In this document: one piece after another, positions 1 through 9,616 of the stretch
Numbering within the stretch: the stretch's first letter is position 1
Layout of the letters: every line of letters begins with the position of its first letter
Assembly (NCBI GenBank): GCA_951828235.1
Contig: OX639965.1
Coordinates: 2,770,129-2,834,128 of the forward strand
Reading direction: 5' to 3'
DNA from: an uncultured Gammaproteobacteria bacterium
Lineage (GTDB): Bacteria; Pseudomonadota; Gammaproteobacteria; Steroidobacterales; Foliamicaceae
DNA: 64,000 bases
Position numbers and translations under genes: made by a program
The notes under the pieces: model-generated
What the model was told of the DNA's origin: nothing
What the model saw: the letters and a program-made list of their open reading frames with translations, nothing else
Database searches by the model: none

Positions 1-593
1 ACATGCGCTCGCACCAGATGCGCGGGTTCGACGGCGTGCCCCCCTTCGTCCGCTTCGAGCAGGAAGCGGCGGACATCTTCGCCCAATACGGGGCGTCCTC
101 GGTGGCCGAGCTTCCGGTGTATGTCGGCGCGCTGCGCCTGCAGAAATTCGAGGAATACGATTTCCCCGTCTTTGAGGAGCATTACGGCCGGCTGCGCGAC
201 TCCTATATGAACCAGCGAAGGCTGCAGGACCGGGTCGGCATCGCAGCCCCGACCCTCCCGCTGCGGTCGCTGTCGATGGCCCTGTCCGGCACCGATCTGA
301 TCCGGCACATCAACTTCGCCGATGCGGCCGAGGCCTACCGTCGGGACATGGTGCTCAAGGTCAACAATTACCTCGCTACGGCAGCGTCAAGCTTCAACAC
401 GCCCGGGAGCGGTACGTTCGTTGCGGATGAGGCGGTATTCGCAATGGTGCCCCCGTTCGAATTCAAGTCGCAGGGACTTGGCGCGACCCTTTCCGAACAT
501 GCCGGCAACTTCATTGCCCTGCTGCTCTGGCTGTGTCTTTCCTTGGCGCTCGCCTTGTGGGCCGTCCGCCGCCTGAGCGTGGAGGAAGACTGA
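1..593 (+). CDS. ABC-2 exporter permease, DUF3526-like, 5' partial
   Basis: This is the C-terminal part of a membrane subunit of an ABC-2 type exporter; the gene begins before the window. The visible ~196 residues are a large extracytoplasmic, helix-rich stretch with many charged and aromatic residues. One hydrophobic segment (about residues 168-188) and a short cytoplasmic tail (RRLSVEED) follow. The loop resembles the corresponding loop of the next gene, so the two are probably paralogous permeases forming a heterodimer. The stop codon overlaps the next ATG (ATGA), which implies translational coupling. The ATPase subunit is not in view and is expected upstream. The transported substrate cannot be told. 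The DUF3526 assignment is from recall of the family and has not been searched. Confidence 0.7.
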   Translation, partial: MRSHQMRGFDGVPPFVRFEQEAADIFAQYGASSVAELPVYVGALRLQKFEEYDFPVFEEHYGRLRDSYMNQRRLQDRVGIAAPTLPLRSLSMALSGTDLIRHINFADAAEAYRRDMVLKVNNYLATAASSFNTPGSGTFVADEAVFAMVPPFEFKSQGLGATLSEHAGNFIALLLWLCLSLALALWAVRRLSVEED

Positions 594-2071
594 TGAAACG
601 AATCATTATTTCGCACGAGACTCGGCAGCTCTTCCGTTCAGGGGCATTCCGCTCGCTGCTTGTCCTGATTGCGGGAGCGATCGCGTTCGCCGCCTGGTCC
701 GGCCAGCGTTCCATCGACCGTCAGGTCGAAGGCGCCAACGCGGCGATTGCGTTCGAGGACAGCCGCCGAGGCAGGATGCGCGCGGACACGGAAAGATACG
801 AGGCGCAGGTCCTGGCGGAGGGCGGGGAATACCAGTTCGCCTCCGCGCGGCACGCTCCGGGCGCCGGGCCCCCACAGGGCACCAACGCCGGCGCCGTCGG
901 CGCCGAAACGTCCAAGTACCTCACGATGCCTGCCACCGGTCTGGCCTCGTTTTCGATCGGCCAGAGCGACATCCAGCTCAACTACGTTCCGGTGTCGATG
1001 AATCCGACGATGAACATCACCAGGAACAACGAGCTGGAAAACCCGGTCAATCTCATGACCGGGGCCTTCGACATCGCGTTCGTGGTGATCTTTCTGCTGC
1101 CCATATTCGTTCTGGCGATCAGCTACGATCTGCTGTCCAGCGAGAAGGAAAGGGGAACGCTGGCGATGATCCTGGCGCACCCGATCTCGCTCAGGGAACT
1201 GATGGCGTCCAAGATCATTGCGCGCGCCGGCGTTTTGCTTGCGGGCGTTCTGTTGCTGGGGCTGCTGGCGCTGTTCGCCGTGGGTGCGAACCTGGGCTCG
1301 ACCGATACCTGGGCGCGTTTTGGACTGTGGATGTCGGCGACGCTGGTGTACACGCTCTTCTGGTTCGCCATGTCGGTGCTGGTGAATGTGTACGGCAAGA
1401 ACTCGGCAGCCAACGGCATCGCGCTGGCCGGAACGTGGCTGGCCCTCGTGGTGGTCGTGCCCACGCTGGTAAGCCTGCTGGCCACCACCATCTATCCGGC
1501 GCCGTCGCGCATGGAACTGACCACGGCGGCACGGGAAGCGCAGACTGCAGCCGAGAAGAACTACATGGCCCGGCTGGACGAGTACTACTACGACCATCTC
1601 GAATTCGTGCCGGAGGGCGATGAGAGGGCAATGGATTTCCTTACCGTGGCGATGTCCAACCGCAATGCGATCGACAAGGCGGTGCGGCCGCTTTACGACG
1701 AGTTCCAGGCGCAATTGAACCGTCAGGAGAGCCTGGTGCAGCGATTCCAGTTCATCTCGCCCGCGATCATGATGCAATTGGCGCTGAATGAAATCTCCGG
1801 AACAAGCGCGGACCGGTATGAGCACTTCCTCGGCCAGGTCTACGCTTTCCATGAAGAATGGGGCGAATATTTCACCGTGAGGTTCCTACAGCGCTATCCG
1901 CTCAAGCCCGCGGACTATGACCAGTTTCCGGCGTTTGAGTACCGGGAGGAGCCGTTCGGCACGGTGCTGATGCGCCTGCTTCCGTCACTATTGGGGATGC
2001 TGGTGCTGCTGTTCGGTGCGATCCTCATTCCGTTCCTGACGCTGCGCCGCTACCAGGTCGCCACTTCGTAA
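593..2071 (+). CDS. ABC-2 exporter permease, DUF3526-like
   Basis: This 492-residue integral membrane protein is probably the second permease half of the exporter begun by the previous gene. The start chosen is the ATG that overlaps the upstream TGA; an in-frame upstream GTG would run into the preceding gene. It has an N-terminal membrane segment (about residues 18-38) and a periplasmic domain. A cluster of membrane helices begins near residue 157 and is followed by the cytoplasmic sequence SSEKERGTL, the coupling-helix region typical of ABC-2 permeases. A second large extracytoplasmic domain (about 305-450) and a last helix near the C terminus follow. It contains no ATPase motifs. A 133-bp gap with a hairpin follows, so it is probably the last gene of its operon. 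Confidence 0.8.
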   Translation: MKRIIISHETRQLFRSGAFRSLLVLIAGAIAFAAWSGQRSIDRQVEGANAAIAFEDSRRGRMRADTERYEAQVLAEGGEYQFASARHAPGAGPPQGTNAGAVGAETSKYLTMPATGLASFSIGQSDIQLNYVPVSMNPTMNITRNNELENPVNLMTGAFDIAFVVIFLLPIFVLAISYDLLSSEKERGTLAMILAHPISLRELMASKIIARAGVLLAGVLLLGLLALFAVGANLGSTDTWARFGLWMSATLVYTLFWFAMSVLVNVYGKNSAANGIALAGTWLALVVVVPTLVSLLATTIYPAPSRMELTTAAREAQTAAEKNYMARLDEYYYDHLEFVPEGDERAMDFLTVAMSNRNAIDKAVRPLYDEFQAQLNRQESLVQRFQFISPAIMMQLALNEISGTSADRYEHFLGQVYAFHEEWGEYFTVRFLQRYPLKPADYDQFPAFEYREEPFGTVLMRLLPSLLGMLVLLFGAILIPFLTLRRYQVATS

Positions 2072-2132
2072 CCCGGGGAATAGGACTCCCTCCCTGGGAG
2101 TGGGGGCATGACCCCACAGCGTCCCGCCCTAC

Positions 2133-2153
2133 GGGAAGGCGAGACGCCTTCCC
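2133..2153. terminator. perfect 9-bp stem hairpin, possible terminator
   Basis: The sequence GGGAAGGCG, AGA, CGCCTTCCC forms a perfect 9-bp stem with a 3-base loop between the ABC permease and the MFS gene. It lacks a clear T tract, so it may be a factor-dependent terminator or an RNA-stabilising structure, or a small dispersed palindrome. Confidence 0.45.
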
Positions 2154-2204
2154 TCCCAGCGAGAGTGACATGCCTTTGCCCCCTGGAATAACACCGCGGG
2201 TCGC

Positions 2205-3575
2205 ATGACCAACAATCAGGACACCACACGCCTGCCCCTGTTTCTCAAGGCGAGCTGGGGCATCGGGGGTCTGGGCGGCACCTCGATGCTCTACCTCATC
2301 AATATGTTCGTGGTCTACTTCCTCGTCCGACACGTGGGGATATCGGCCGCGATCGCCGGTGTGTTGTTTGCGATCACACGCATCTACGACGCCGTGATCG
2401 ACCCGTTGATCGGCAATCTGAGCGATCGATCCGACAGTCGCTGGGGACGGCGCAGGCCCTGGATGCTGGCGGGGGCTGTTTTGGCCTCGGCGGCATGCGT
2501 TGCCGTGTTTCATCCGCCAGAGTCCGAACCGGGGCCGCTTCTGTACGGATACATCCTGCTGGCCCTGTTTGCCTACACGACCGGCTACTCGCTGTTCGCG
2601 ATCCCCTACATGGCGCAGGGAGCGGAGATGACCGACAACTATCAGGAACGGGCATCGCTGATGGCGTGGCGGACCTTTTTCGTGTATGGGTCCGGCATGT
2701 TGACGGTCTCCGGTGCCGCCTGGCTGGTCGCAAGGCTAGGCAGCGACAGGGCGGCCTACGGAGAGATGTCGCTGGTTGCCGCGGCGGTCATAGCCGTGAC
2801 CATGCTCTGGGTAGTTGCGTTCACTGGGCGAGCGGCAACTGCAATGGGCGCAGCCGGGAAACCTCCCCTTATTTCCTCGCTGTTGGGCACGCTGCGCAAC
2901 AAGCCTTTCCTGATCATGCTCGGCACCAAGATCCTGGGACAGCTAGGAACTGCCTTTTCCGGCGCGTCCATGCTCTTTTACATCACCTATGTGATGCACC
3001 GGGACGAAACGGCCATCGCGGTGCTCAGTCTGACCGCCAACCTCGTCGGGATTTGTTCCGTTCCGCTTTGGAACCGGCTGCTCAGGAACATTGAGCGGCG
3101 GACCTTGCTGCTCGTACTCTTGACGGCCAGCGTATTCGTACACCTGTCCTGGATGCTTGGCGGACCGGACGAAAGCCAGCTCGTCTTTGTGGGTCGGGCT
3201 TTCGTGCTCGGCGCGCTGGGCAGCGGCTCGGTCCTGCTCGCCATGGCCATGCTGGCGGACACCATCGAGCTGGACCGCATCAGAAGCGGCGAGAAGCGCG
3301 AGGGGGCGTTTGTCGGCACTTTCGAACTCATGCAGACCACAGCTTTCATCGTTGCCCCTCTGATTGCCGGGTTCGCCTTTTCCCTGGCAGGTCTTGAGTC
3401 CGGTGAGGTTGGCAGAGCCGATCAGCCCGAATCGGCCGTCATGATGATTCGCCTGTTAATGAGTGTTGCGCCGGCCGTGTGCGTCGGGCTGGGCGCCGCG
3501 TTGCTGACCTTCTATCGGCTGGACGCGGCCAGACTCACTGAGTTGCGGTCGCAGGCCGCCGCTGCTTCAGGCTAA
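2205..3575 (+). CDS. MFS transporter, GPH (glycoside/cation symporter)-like
   Basis: This 456-residue, 12-helix carrier resembles the glycoside-pentoside-hexuronide:cation symporter branch of the major facilitator superfamily. The diagnostic loop after helix 2 reads SDRSDSRWGRRRPW (about residues 70-83). A second GPH-type feature is the loop AQGAEMTDNYQERASLMAWR after helix 4. It should sit in the inner membrane and import a solute, often a glycoside or an amphipathic acid, with a cation. The substrate is unknown. It is a distant paralogue of the symporter at 8190-9587. Its stop codon overlaps the stop of the convergent amidohydrolase by a few bases, so the two transcripts overlap at their 3' ends. 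The ATG at 2205 was chosen because it directly precedes a short polar N terminus and helix 1. Confidence 0.85.
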   Translation: MTNNQDTTRLPLFLKASWGIGGLGGTSMLYLINMFVVYFLVRHVGISAAIAGVLFAITRIYDAVIDPLIGNLSDRSDSRWGRRRPWMLAGAVLASAACVAVFHPPESEPGPLLYGYILLALFAYTTGYSLFAIPYMAQGAEMTDNYQERASLMAWRTFFVYGSGMLTVSGAAWLVARLGSDRAAYGEMSLVAAAVIAVTMLWVVAFTGRAATAMGAAGKPPLISSLLGTLRNKPFLIMLGTKILGQLGTAFSGASMLFYITYVMHRDETAIAVLSLTANLVGICSVPLWNRLLRNIERRTLLLVLLTASVFVHLSWMLGGPDESQLVFVGRAFVLGALGSGSVLLAMAMLADTIELDRIRSGEKREGAFVGTFELMQTTAFIVAPLIAGFAFSLAGLESGEVGRADQPESAVMMIRLLMSVAPAVCVGLGAALLTFYRLDAARLTELRSQAAAASG

Positions 3576-4657
3576 CAGCGAAATAGACTCAGGGCGTTGG
3601 CTGAAACCAGTTTGTCCTGGGTTGAAGCGTCCAGGTCCCCGCGCTTAGCCAGGGCTTCCCGATACATGATCGTGTCCCCGATGTCGCCGGGGTGACCGTA
3701 GTCGCTGGAGGCCATAAGGCGATCGTTCCCGAGGTAACGCATGATGTGCGGCAGGTCCTCGTGAACTTCGCACGTGATATGGAAATTGTGCTGTTCGAGC
3801 TTTTCCTGTACAAATTCCATCAGCTTCTCCGGCTGCAATCGAACGTGCAGCGCGGTTTGCACCGCGGCGGCAACCCAGGTGCAGCCTGACTCGAAGAAAC
3901 CAAAGCGCAGGTTCGGAAACTTGGCGGGCAGTTTGCTGTTTAGGAGTACCGAGAAGGCGAGGTAGTTGGGAGAATCCGAGATAAATCGATTGAAAGCGGC
4001 GCCGTCGCGGCCCTGGATTGATTCAAACGCCGGGCTGCCGTGACCAATGTGCACGCAGATGGGCAGGTCCAGCTCGTCGGCAGCCGCATAGACGGGATCG
4101 AAATCCGAATGATCCAGAAACTTGTCGCCTTCCAGCCCCCGAAACAGGACACCGACAGCCCCCTGCTCCTTAAACGTGCGCATGTCCCTGACTGTTTCTT
4201 CGGGGTTCTTGAGTGAAGGCACGAAGACCCACCGCAGCCGCCCATCAGATTCGCCGCAGCGATCCGCCATCCACCGGTTGTAGGCCCGCGTCAGCGCGAG
4301 CTCGGCACGTGGCCGGGCGCAGCGAATGTTGAGAAACAGGCTGGAAAAAACTACCTGGGAATCCACTTGTTGACGGTCCATGTCCTTGAGCCGGGAAGGG
4401 ACGTCATCGAGTGTTATGGCGTTTGAGGAAAATTCGCCGTTTGAATGCTCGGCTATGAATTCAGGATCGTGCTTTCCATAGAGGAAGTTATCGATCACCC
4501 AGAATTCCCGGGTCTTAACGCCTGCAAAATGGGCATTGACGGGGGCGCCCACTTCCTTGCGCAGGATCGAGGGTCGGAACTCCTCATCGCTGGAAGACAG
4601 GAAATCCCAGACGGAGGAAGGCTCCACAACATGGGTGTCGGCATCTATGATTTTCAT
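3572..4657 (-). CDS. Amidohydrolase-2 family TIM-barrel hydrolase/decarboxylase
   Basis: This 361-residue metal-dependent TIM-barrel protein belongs to the amidohydrolase-related family (PF04909 type), which includes ACMSD-like decarboxylases and hydrolases of ring-cleavage products. The metal-binding motif near the N terminus is DADTH (residues 5-9). Further expected ligands are the His in ICVHIGHGSP and the Asp in SSDYGHPGD. The start is the ATG at 4657, preceded by a strong AGGAGG site; a longer in-frame start adds 12 unlikely residues. It is the last gene of a six-gene minus-strand operon and lies 60 bp behind an alpha/beta hydrolase, a pairing repeated at 9617-11679. The substrate is unknown; a carbon-carbon or amide hydrolytic step in catabolism is inferred. 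Confidence 0.82.
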   Translation of the reverse strand: MKIIDADTHVVEPSSVWDFLSSSDEEFRPSILRKEVGAPVNAHFAGVKTREFWVIDNFLYGKHDPEFIAEHSNGEFSSNAITLDDVPSRLKDMDRQQVDSQVVFSSLFLNIRCARPRAELALTRAYNRWMADRCGESDGRLRWVFVPSLKNPEETVRDMRTFKEQGAVGVLFRGLEGDKFLDHSDFDPVYAAADELDLPICVHIGHGSPAFESIQGRDGAAFNRFISDSPNYLAFSVLLNSKLPAKFPNLRFGFFESGCTWVAAAVQTALHVRLQPEKLMEFVQEKLEQHNFHITCEVHEDLPHIMRYLGNDRLMASSDYGHPGDIGDTIMYREALAKRGDLDASTQDKLVSANALSLFRC

Positions 4658-4717
4658 GAGCGCCTCCTGCTTTCTATTGGCACAACGGGTCAAGTTTCCC
4701 CCGAAAGGGCATATAGA

Positions 4718-5716
4718 TCAATGCACGGAAAGGGCAGGCCGTGATCCAATTTCAAGCTCGCCGAGAAATTGTCTGGTGAGCTGGGCAACTTCTTCAGGCG
4801 CCTCCAGGGGAGGGTAATGATTGACGTCATCGAGTTTGTCCACCCGGACGGTCGTGGAAGTGAGCCGCGCAGCAAGCAGTTCCAGCGTGGCTGGCGGCAG
4901 CACGGGATCGAGCATTCCCCAAATGAGTTGCGTGGGCGCCTTCACGGCGCCGAGGAAACCTCGCACCTCGGCGTCATCGCGCATGATCGCCGTCATACTG
5001 GTGAATTCATAGGCGCCCGGGCGCCGGTTGAGGTCATAGTATTCCGTGACGAGGGCCTCCGTAACACGCTGTCGCCGTTCAAAATACGAGAATAAGAAAT
5101 CACGCCAGCAGGTTCGGGAAAACGGCCTCGCCTTGACGCAAGTACCCATCGACCATCGTAGTTTCAACGGCAGGCGTGCCCGCGCTCCTGCATTGTCGAC
5201 CGGGGCCGACGGGGGGATGTTCGACAATATGACCGCGCGAACGCGCTCCGGATACGTGGCCGCGAACCGGTAGGCGATGATTCCCCCGCTTGAGGTTCCG
5301 AGCAGCGCGACCGAACCGACACCCAGGCGGTCAAGGAATTCACGAAGGAAGGCTTCGGAAGTGAGAGAGAATTCGGGTGGAACTGCCCCTGACAGTCCCG
5401 AGGGCGGCTGGTCGTAGCGAATGGTCCGAAAGCCGTCGCCGAGTTCATGCACCATGTCGTCGAACATCCGCAGGCTGCCGAATGAGCCATGCAGAAGCAC
5501 GAGTGCGGGTCCATTGCCCTCATCACGATAGTTGACGTTTACGCCGGCAACCTCGATTTGGCGCGAACCGTCGCTGTACTTTGCCTGTACCTCGGCGAAG
5601 CTGACCGGAGGCGCACTGCGCCGCGCAACGAAAAACTGCCCGGTCACCACGAGCGCAACGGCCACCGCGCCCACCGCAAATGCCCAAAGGAACCTCTTTT
5701 TCAAGAGCCCCCTCAC
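4718..5716 (-). CDS. Membrane-anchored alpha/beta hydrolase
   Basis: This 332-residue alpha/beta-hydrolase-fold enzyme has an N-terminal membrane anchor or uncleaved signal (about residues 9-30), so the catalytic domain should face the periplasm. The triad appears complete: Ser142 in GTSSG, Asp270 in WGMLDPVLP and His300 in VNHYPP. The oxyanion motif LLHGS is at about 74-78. The start is a GTG (5716) lying 8 bp after the TonB-receptor stop, consistent with translational coupling. It is homologous to the hydrolases at 10711-11679, 12617-13594 and 14319-15281, which share the E-G-x-G-P-x-x-L-x-L-H-G-S block. In this family such enzymes cleave esters, epoxides or carbon-carbon bonds; which one applies here cannot be read. 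Confidence 0.82.
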   Translation of the reverse strand: MRGLLKKRFLWAFAVGAVAVALVVTGQFFVARRSAPPVSFAEVQAKYSDGSRQIEVAGVNVNYRDEGNGPALVLLHGSFGSLRMFDDMVHELGDGFRTIRYDQPPSGLSGAVPPEFSLTSEAFLREFLDRLGVGSVALLGTSSGGIIAYRFAATYPERVRAVILSNIPPSAPVDNAGARARLPLKLRWSMGTCVKARPFSRTCWRDFLFSYFERRQRVTEALVTEYYDLNRRPGAYEFTSMTAIMRDDAEVRGFLGAVKAPTQLIWGMLDPVLPPATLELLAARLTSTTVRVDKLDDVNHYPPLEAPEEVAQLTRQFLGELEIGSRPALSVH

Positions 5717-5724
5717 ACCGATTG

Positions 5725-8082
5725 TCAGAACCGGAAGGTCCCGCGAACGCCGAAGGCGCGCTTGAACGGAAGTCCGGCCACAAAGGCGCGCGCGAAGTTG
5801 TCCAGGTCGGTGTTGATCGCCACGTAGTTGTAGGTATCGTCGTCGAACAGGTTCGTGGCATAGGCCTCCACGCGGTAGCTTTCGGCCTCAACGCCCACAC
5901 GCAGGTGCATGAGGTTACGGGCGCCGGTTTCGAACACGTTTGCCTCGGTGGCGTACTTGGTGGACTCATACAGGAATTCGCCACGAACAAATCCGTCCAT
6001 GCGCCCCCCGAACACCGGCCTCGTGTAGGTGGCCGTGGCCGAACCGGTATATTCCGGCGTCCAGTTCACCTGATTGCCCAGGTGGTCCGTGTTGGTCGCC
6101 AGGGCTCCATTGCTTACGCATAGGTTGCATATGCCTTCCACGTACTCGGTGTAGTTGCGGGCAAACGCAGCGGTGAGCAGCCATTCCTCGGTGAGCTGGA
6201 AGCGGGCCTCCAGTTCCATCCCGTTCATGTCGAGCAGGCCAACATTGGTGGTAATGCCGACAGGATTCTCAAGTCCATCCTCGTCGTCGACAAAATAGCC
6301 GATCTGCTGAACCTGCTGCTCGGAAATCTCCCCCCAATAGCCGACCAGCGAGGCCTGCATCCGCCCGTCCAGAAGCGTGCCTTTCACACCAATCTCGTAT
6401 TGGTCGAGCGTTTCCGGCTCGACTGCAAGTTGCGCGCCGGAGTTGCGCTCCAGGCTGGCGGCTTCAGCGGCGGAGAGGGTAACGATGATGGAGTTGAACG
6501 TGCCGGGGCGGAAGCCGCGCGCGTAGTTGGCGAACAGCATGAGGTCGTTATCGGTCCGGTACTGAATCGTGACCCGGCCGCCCACGTCGTTGAACTCTGC
6601 ATCAAGGTCCCCGGATGGCACGCTCACCTCGTCGTTCTGATACCGTACTTCAGCGCTTACCGTGAGCTTTTCCGTGAAATCGTAATAGACGCCTCCGAAA
6701 ATGCCCCGCGTAGACACTTCCAGAATCGGCCGGCAGGTGAAACCGCGGGGTCCAAAAAACGACCCTGCCACGCACGAGGGCACGCCTTCGCTCTTGATAA
6801 GGTTGGCGCCTCCCGTCCAGCGGAACTGCCCCTCGCCCCCGGAAGACAGCCGCGCCTCGTGCGAGTAATTCTTGGCGTAACGCTCCACAATGAACGTATC
6901 AGCGATCGCGGAAGTGGCTGCCCTGGGAAGCGTGTTCTCGTCGCTGACCATAATCGTCTTCGTCTCGTTGAAGCCGCTGATCCAGTCCAGAGTCATGCTG
7001 GCGGGCAATTCCGCCGTAACCGAGAAAGTCGCGCCCTGCACGCGCTTGGCCAGTCCCATCCCTTTGATGAATATGCCTTCGTCATCGATCTGCCTTGGAG
7101 AGGAATCGGAGTAAAGCGAGTAGGCCGCGATAACATCCGTGTAGTAGTTGTAGCCGCTTGCATAGTCTGGAGAAAACGCATCGTTGTGGCCGACCATGGA
7201 CTCGGCAACGCTCAAATCGGGCGCGATTCCGCAGCGGTACGTGGCGCTTCCATTGCCATTGGAATCGCAGTTCGCGAAAGTGCTCGGGAAGCGGAACGAG
7301 GGCTGGGGCCCATCGTCAATCTCGATGTCCTCAAGCCTGAGTTTAAGCCGCAGCGAGTCCGTGGGCGTGGCCAGAAATGTCGCTACAAGTGACTGGGTTT
7401 CCTCGTCGCCGATCACGCGTTCACCGTTTCGGTTGTTCTTGTAGTGCCCCCCCTTCTTGTTGTTCCGGGCGGTAAAGCGAGCGCTCAAACGGTCCGCGAT
7501 AATCGGCCCCTCGACGGATACTGACAAGTCCGCAGTGCCGAACCGGTCGACGTCCAGACCGACCGAGCCGCCGAATTCCTCGCCGGGATCCTTGGTGACC
7601 ATGTTGACGGCGCCGGAAAGGGTGTTGCGTCCGAAGTAGGCTGTCTGGGGACCCCGCAGCACTTCCACTCGAACGACGTCGACAAAGCTGCCGACTTCGC
7701 CGCCGAATACGGGCGCGCCGTCGATGAAAAACAGCGCCGGCGCCGACGAACTCGAGACGCCCAGGATGTTCAGTCCGCGGATGATGATGTTCGGCACGCC
7801 GCGGTCCGCGCGGTTGGCGGAAGCGTTCTGATAGGTCAGCCCGGGAGTGAACAGCGACATATCCACAAAGTTCTTCAGGTTGGATATGTCCAGATCCTCC
7901 TCGGAGAAAGCCGATACGGCAAACGGGATGTCCACCAGGGCCTCTTCGCGTTTTCGCGCCGTGACCACGATTTCCTCAAGGGCCACGCCCTGGGCGAGGG
8001 CCCTGGATTCGGGCAACAGCAGACTCGAAATTACAATTGCACATAGCACCAATAGCCCGATGCGATTGCGTGATGTGAACAT
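5725..8082 (-). CDS. TonB-dependent outer-membrane receptor
   Basis: This 785-residue outer-membrane receptor imports a ligand using energy from TonB-ExbBD. It has a signal peptide (about residues 1-31) and a TonB box-like EEIVVTARKREE just after it. A plug domain carries IIIRGLNILG and VEVLRGPQTAYFGRNTLSGA-type motifs, and a 22-strand-type barrel ends in the canonical C-terminal Phe (GTFRF). The start at 8082 was chosen because GGGAGGT precedes it at good distance and the signal peptide begins there; the longer open frame adds 76 unlikely residues. It sits mid-operon between a GPH symporter and a hydrolase. This suggests outer-membrane uptake of the same substrate that the hydrolases process. 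Receptors of this subtype often import organic nutrients, not siderophores, but the ligand is unknown. Confidence 0.93.
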   Translation of the reverse strand: MFTSRNRIGLLVLCAIVISSLLLPESRALAQGVALEEIVVTARKREEALVDIPFAVSAFSEEDLDISNLKNFVDMSLFTPGLTYQNASANRADRGVPNIIIRGLNILGVSSSSAPALFFIDGAPVFGGEVGSFVDVVRVEVLRGPQTAYFGRNTLSGAVNMVTKDPGEEFGGSVGLDVDRFGTADLSVSVEGPIIADRLSARFTARNNKKGGHYKNNRNGERVIGDEETQSLVATFLATPTDSLRLKLRLEDIEIDDGPQPSFRFPSTFANCDSNGNGSATYRCGIAPDLSVAESMVGHNDAFSPDYASGYNYYTDVIAAYSLYSDSSPRQIDDEGIFIKGMGLAKRVQGATFSVTAELPASMTLDWISGFNETKTIMVSDENTLPRAATSAIADTFIVERYAKNYSHEARLSSGGEGQFRWTGGANLIKSEGVPSCVAGSFFGPRGFTCRPILEVSTRGIFGGVYYDFTEKLTVSAEVRYQNDEVSVPSGDLDAEFNDVGGRVTIQYRTDNDLMLFANYARGFRPGTFNSIIVTLSAAEAASLERNSGAQLAVEPETLDQYEIGVKGTLLDGRMQASLVGYWGEISEQQVQQIGYFVDDEDGLENPVGITTNVGLLDMNGMELEARFQLTEEWLLTAAFARNYTEYVEGICNLCVSNGALATNTDHLGNQVNWTPEYTGSATATYTRPVFGGRMDGFVRGEFLYESTKYATEANVFETGARNLMHLRVGVEAESYRVEAYATNLFDDDTYNYVAINTDLDNFARAFVAGLPFKRAFGVRGTFRF

Positions 8083-8189
8083 GGTGACCTCCCAGTAAGT
8101 TCTCATCCCAAGTGTTCCAGTATTGCACGTTTCCGGCAAACCGATACCTGGAGAATAATCAATGTTTCCCGAAAATGCCATATTTCGAA

Positions 8190-9587
8190 TCATGTCCGTC
8201 GCTCTCTTGCGGCGGACCGCAAGCTCTCCAGCTGATGCTCGCCAAGGCCGTAGCGGGATATGGCGGCTATGCTGATCGCCTGCAATGCAAGCGGCAGGAC
8301 TCCGATGCAAATATACAGTCCGAGCAACGCGCTTTCGGACTGCTCGATCCTTTGCCCCTCTGTCGCTTCGATATATCCCATGGCGCCGAGGAAAACGCCG
8401 ATAAACGCGACACCGAGAGCGCCGGACAGTTTTTCGACAAGAACATAGAGCCCCGTAAATGACCCCTCGCGTCGAAGGCCTGTTCGCAGATAGTCATATT
8501 CCAGGGCGTCGGGCAGCATCGCCTGCGTCAGCAGAAAGGTTCCGCCGCCGGCAATGCCAATGAAGAGCCCGCGCAAGATGACCAGGCTGATGGGTTCACC
8601 GGGTCCGGCAAACCACCAGGAAAAATGGGCAACGCCATAGAGCGCCGCGGCGATGATGTAGCCGTTCCTCTTCCCCCATCGGCGTGCGACGCCCAGCCAG
8701 AGGGGTTGAGAGAGGATGAGCACCACGCTCTGGAAACCCAGGAAAAGACCGAGAAACTCGTCCGAAACCTGCAGTACGTGTTTCGTGAAGTAGGCGAGGG
8801 TGGAAACGGAGAGCGCCAGCGCCAGGAAGTACACCATTTTCGCCGTCAACAGCCACAGGAAAGGAACGTTCTCAAGCGCCGAACGCAGTTGCTGCCTGAG
8901 CGGCGGCTGTTGCAGTTGTTGATGTGTCCTTGGGGCTTTGCGAAGCGACCATATGCAGACCATCAGCGACACGACCGCGAAACCCGCCAGGACCCAGGAC
9001 ATCCTGGCGTGGCCTGCCCGGGTCGCGCCCCACCAGGCCAGCAAGGCGGGGCCCAGGCTCAAGCCGATCAGCGATCCGAAAGAGGAAAATACGACCCGGA
9101 ATGACATAAGCTGGGTGCGCTCGTGGTAGCTGGGCGTCAATTCCACCGCCATCGCGATGTAGGGGATATTGAACATCGTGTACGCCGTGGCAAAAACCAG
9201 CAGCATGGCCGACAGGTAAATGAGCAGTGGCGTCCCGCTCAAATCGGGGGTCGTATATAACGCCACAACCGCGCCTACGCAAAGCAGACCGCCCAATGCC
9301 AACCAGGGCAGCCGGCGGCCCCACGGTGTGGAAATACGATCTGAAAATGCGCCCATCAGCGGGTCGCTCACCGCATCCCAGACCTTCGCGCCGGCAAAGA
9401 TCAGCCCTGCGACAGATGCTGCAATGCCGAGCGAGTCCGTCATGTAACGCAGCAACAGGACATTGGACGACAGATTCAGGATGGTGATGGGCATGGAGCC
9501 AAGTCCCCATCCCAGTCTTGTCTGCAGCGGGAGCGTCGCCCCGGCTGACCCTGCGGCAGTCCCGCCGTGGCCTGTCCTGGTCTTCAA
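8190..9587 (-). CDS. MFS transporter, GPH (glycoside/cation symporter)-like
   Basis: This 465-residue, 12-helix inner-membrane symporter is of the GPH/melibiose-carrier type. The loop after helix 2 reads FSDRISTPWGRRLPW, and a second motif near helix 4-5 is AVELTPSYHERTQLMSFR. It is related to the symporter at 2205-3575. The start is uncertain: the call uses a TTG codon (9587) 29 bp after the upstream amidohydrolase stop, and no strong ribosome site is visible. The gene lies between an amidohydrolase and a TonB receptor in one minus-strand operon. It is therefore the likely inner-membrane step for a solute brought in by the receptor at 5725-8082. The substrate is not identifiable. Confidence 0.83.
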   Translation of the reverse strand: MKTRTGHGGTAAGSAGATLPLQTRLGWGLGSMPITILNLSSNVLLLRYMTDSLGIAASVAGLIFAGAKVWDAVSDPLMGAFSDRISTPWGRRLPWLALGGLLCVGAVVALYTTPDLSGTPLLIYLSAMLLVFATAYTMFNIPYIAMAVELTPSYHERTQLMSFRVVFSSFGSLIGLSLGPALLAWWGATRAGHARMSWVLAGFAVVSLMVCIWSLRKAPRTHQQLQQPPLRQQLRSALENVPFLWLLTAKMVYFLALALSVSTLAYFTKHVLQVSDEFLGLFLGFQSVVLILSQPLWLGVARRWGKRNGYIIAAALYGVAHFSWWFAGPGEPISLVILRGLFIGIAGGGTFLLTQAMLPDALEYDYLRTGLRREGSFTGLYVLVEKLSGALGVAFIGVFLGAMGYIEATEGQRIEQSESALLGLYICIGVLPLALQAISIAAISRYGLGEHQLESLRSAARERRT

Positions 9588-9616
9588 CGTATTCGCTGTC
9601 TGGATCGATTCGAAAG

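Noticed and set aside
638..1852. 404-codon minus-strand frame over the ABC permease
   Set aside because: Shadow of a clear permease gene; no motif and biased composition.
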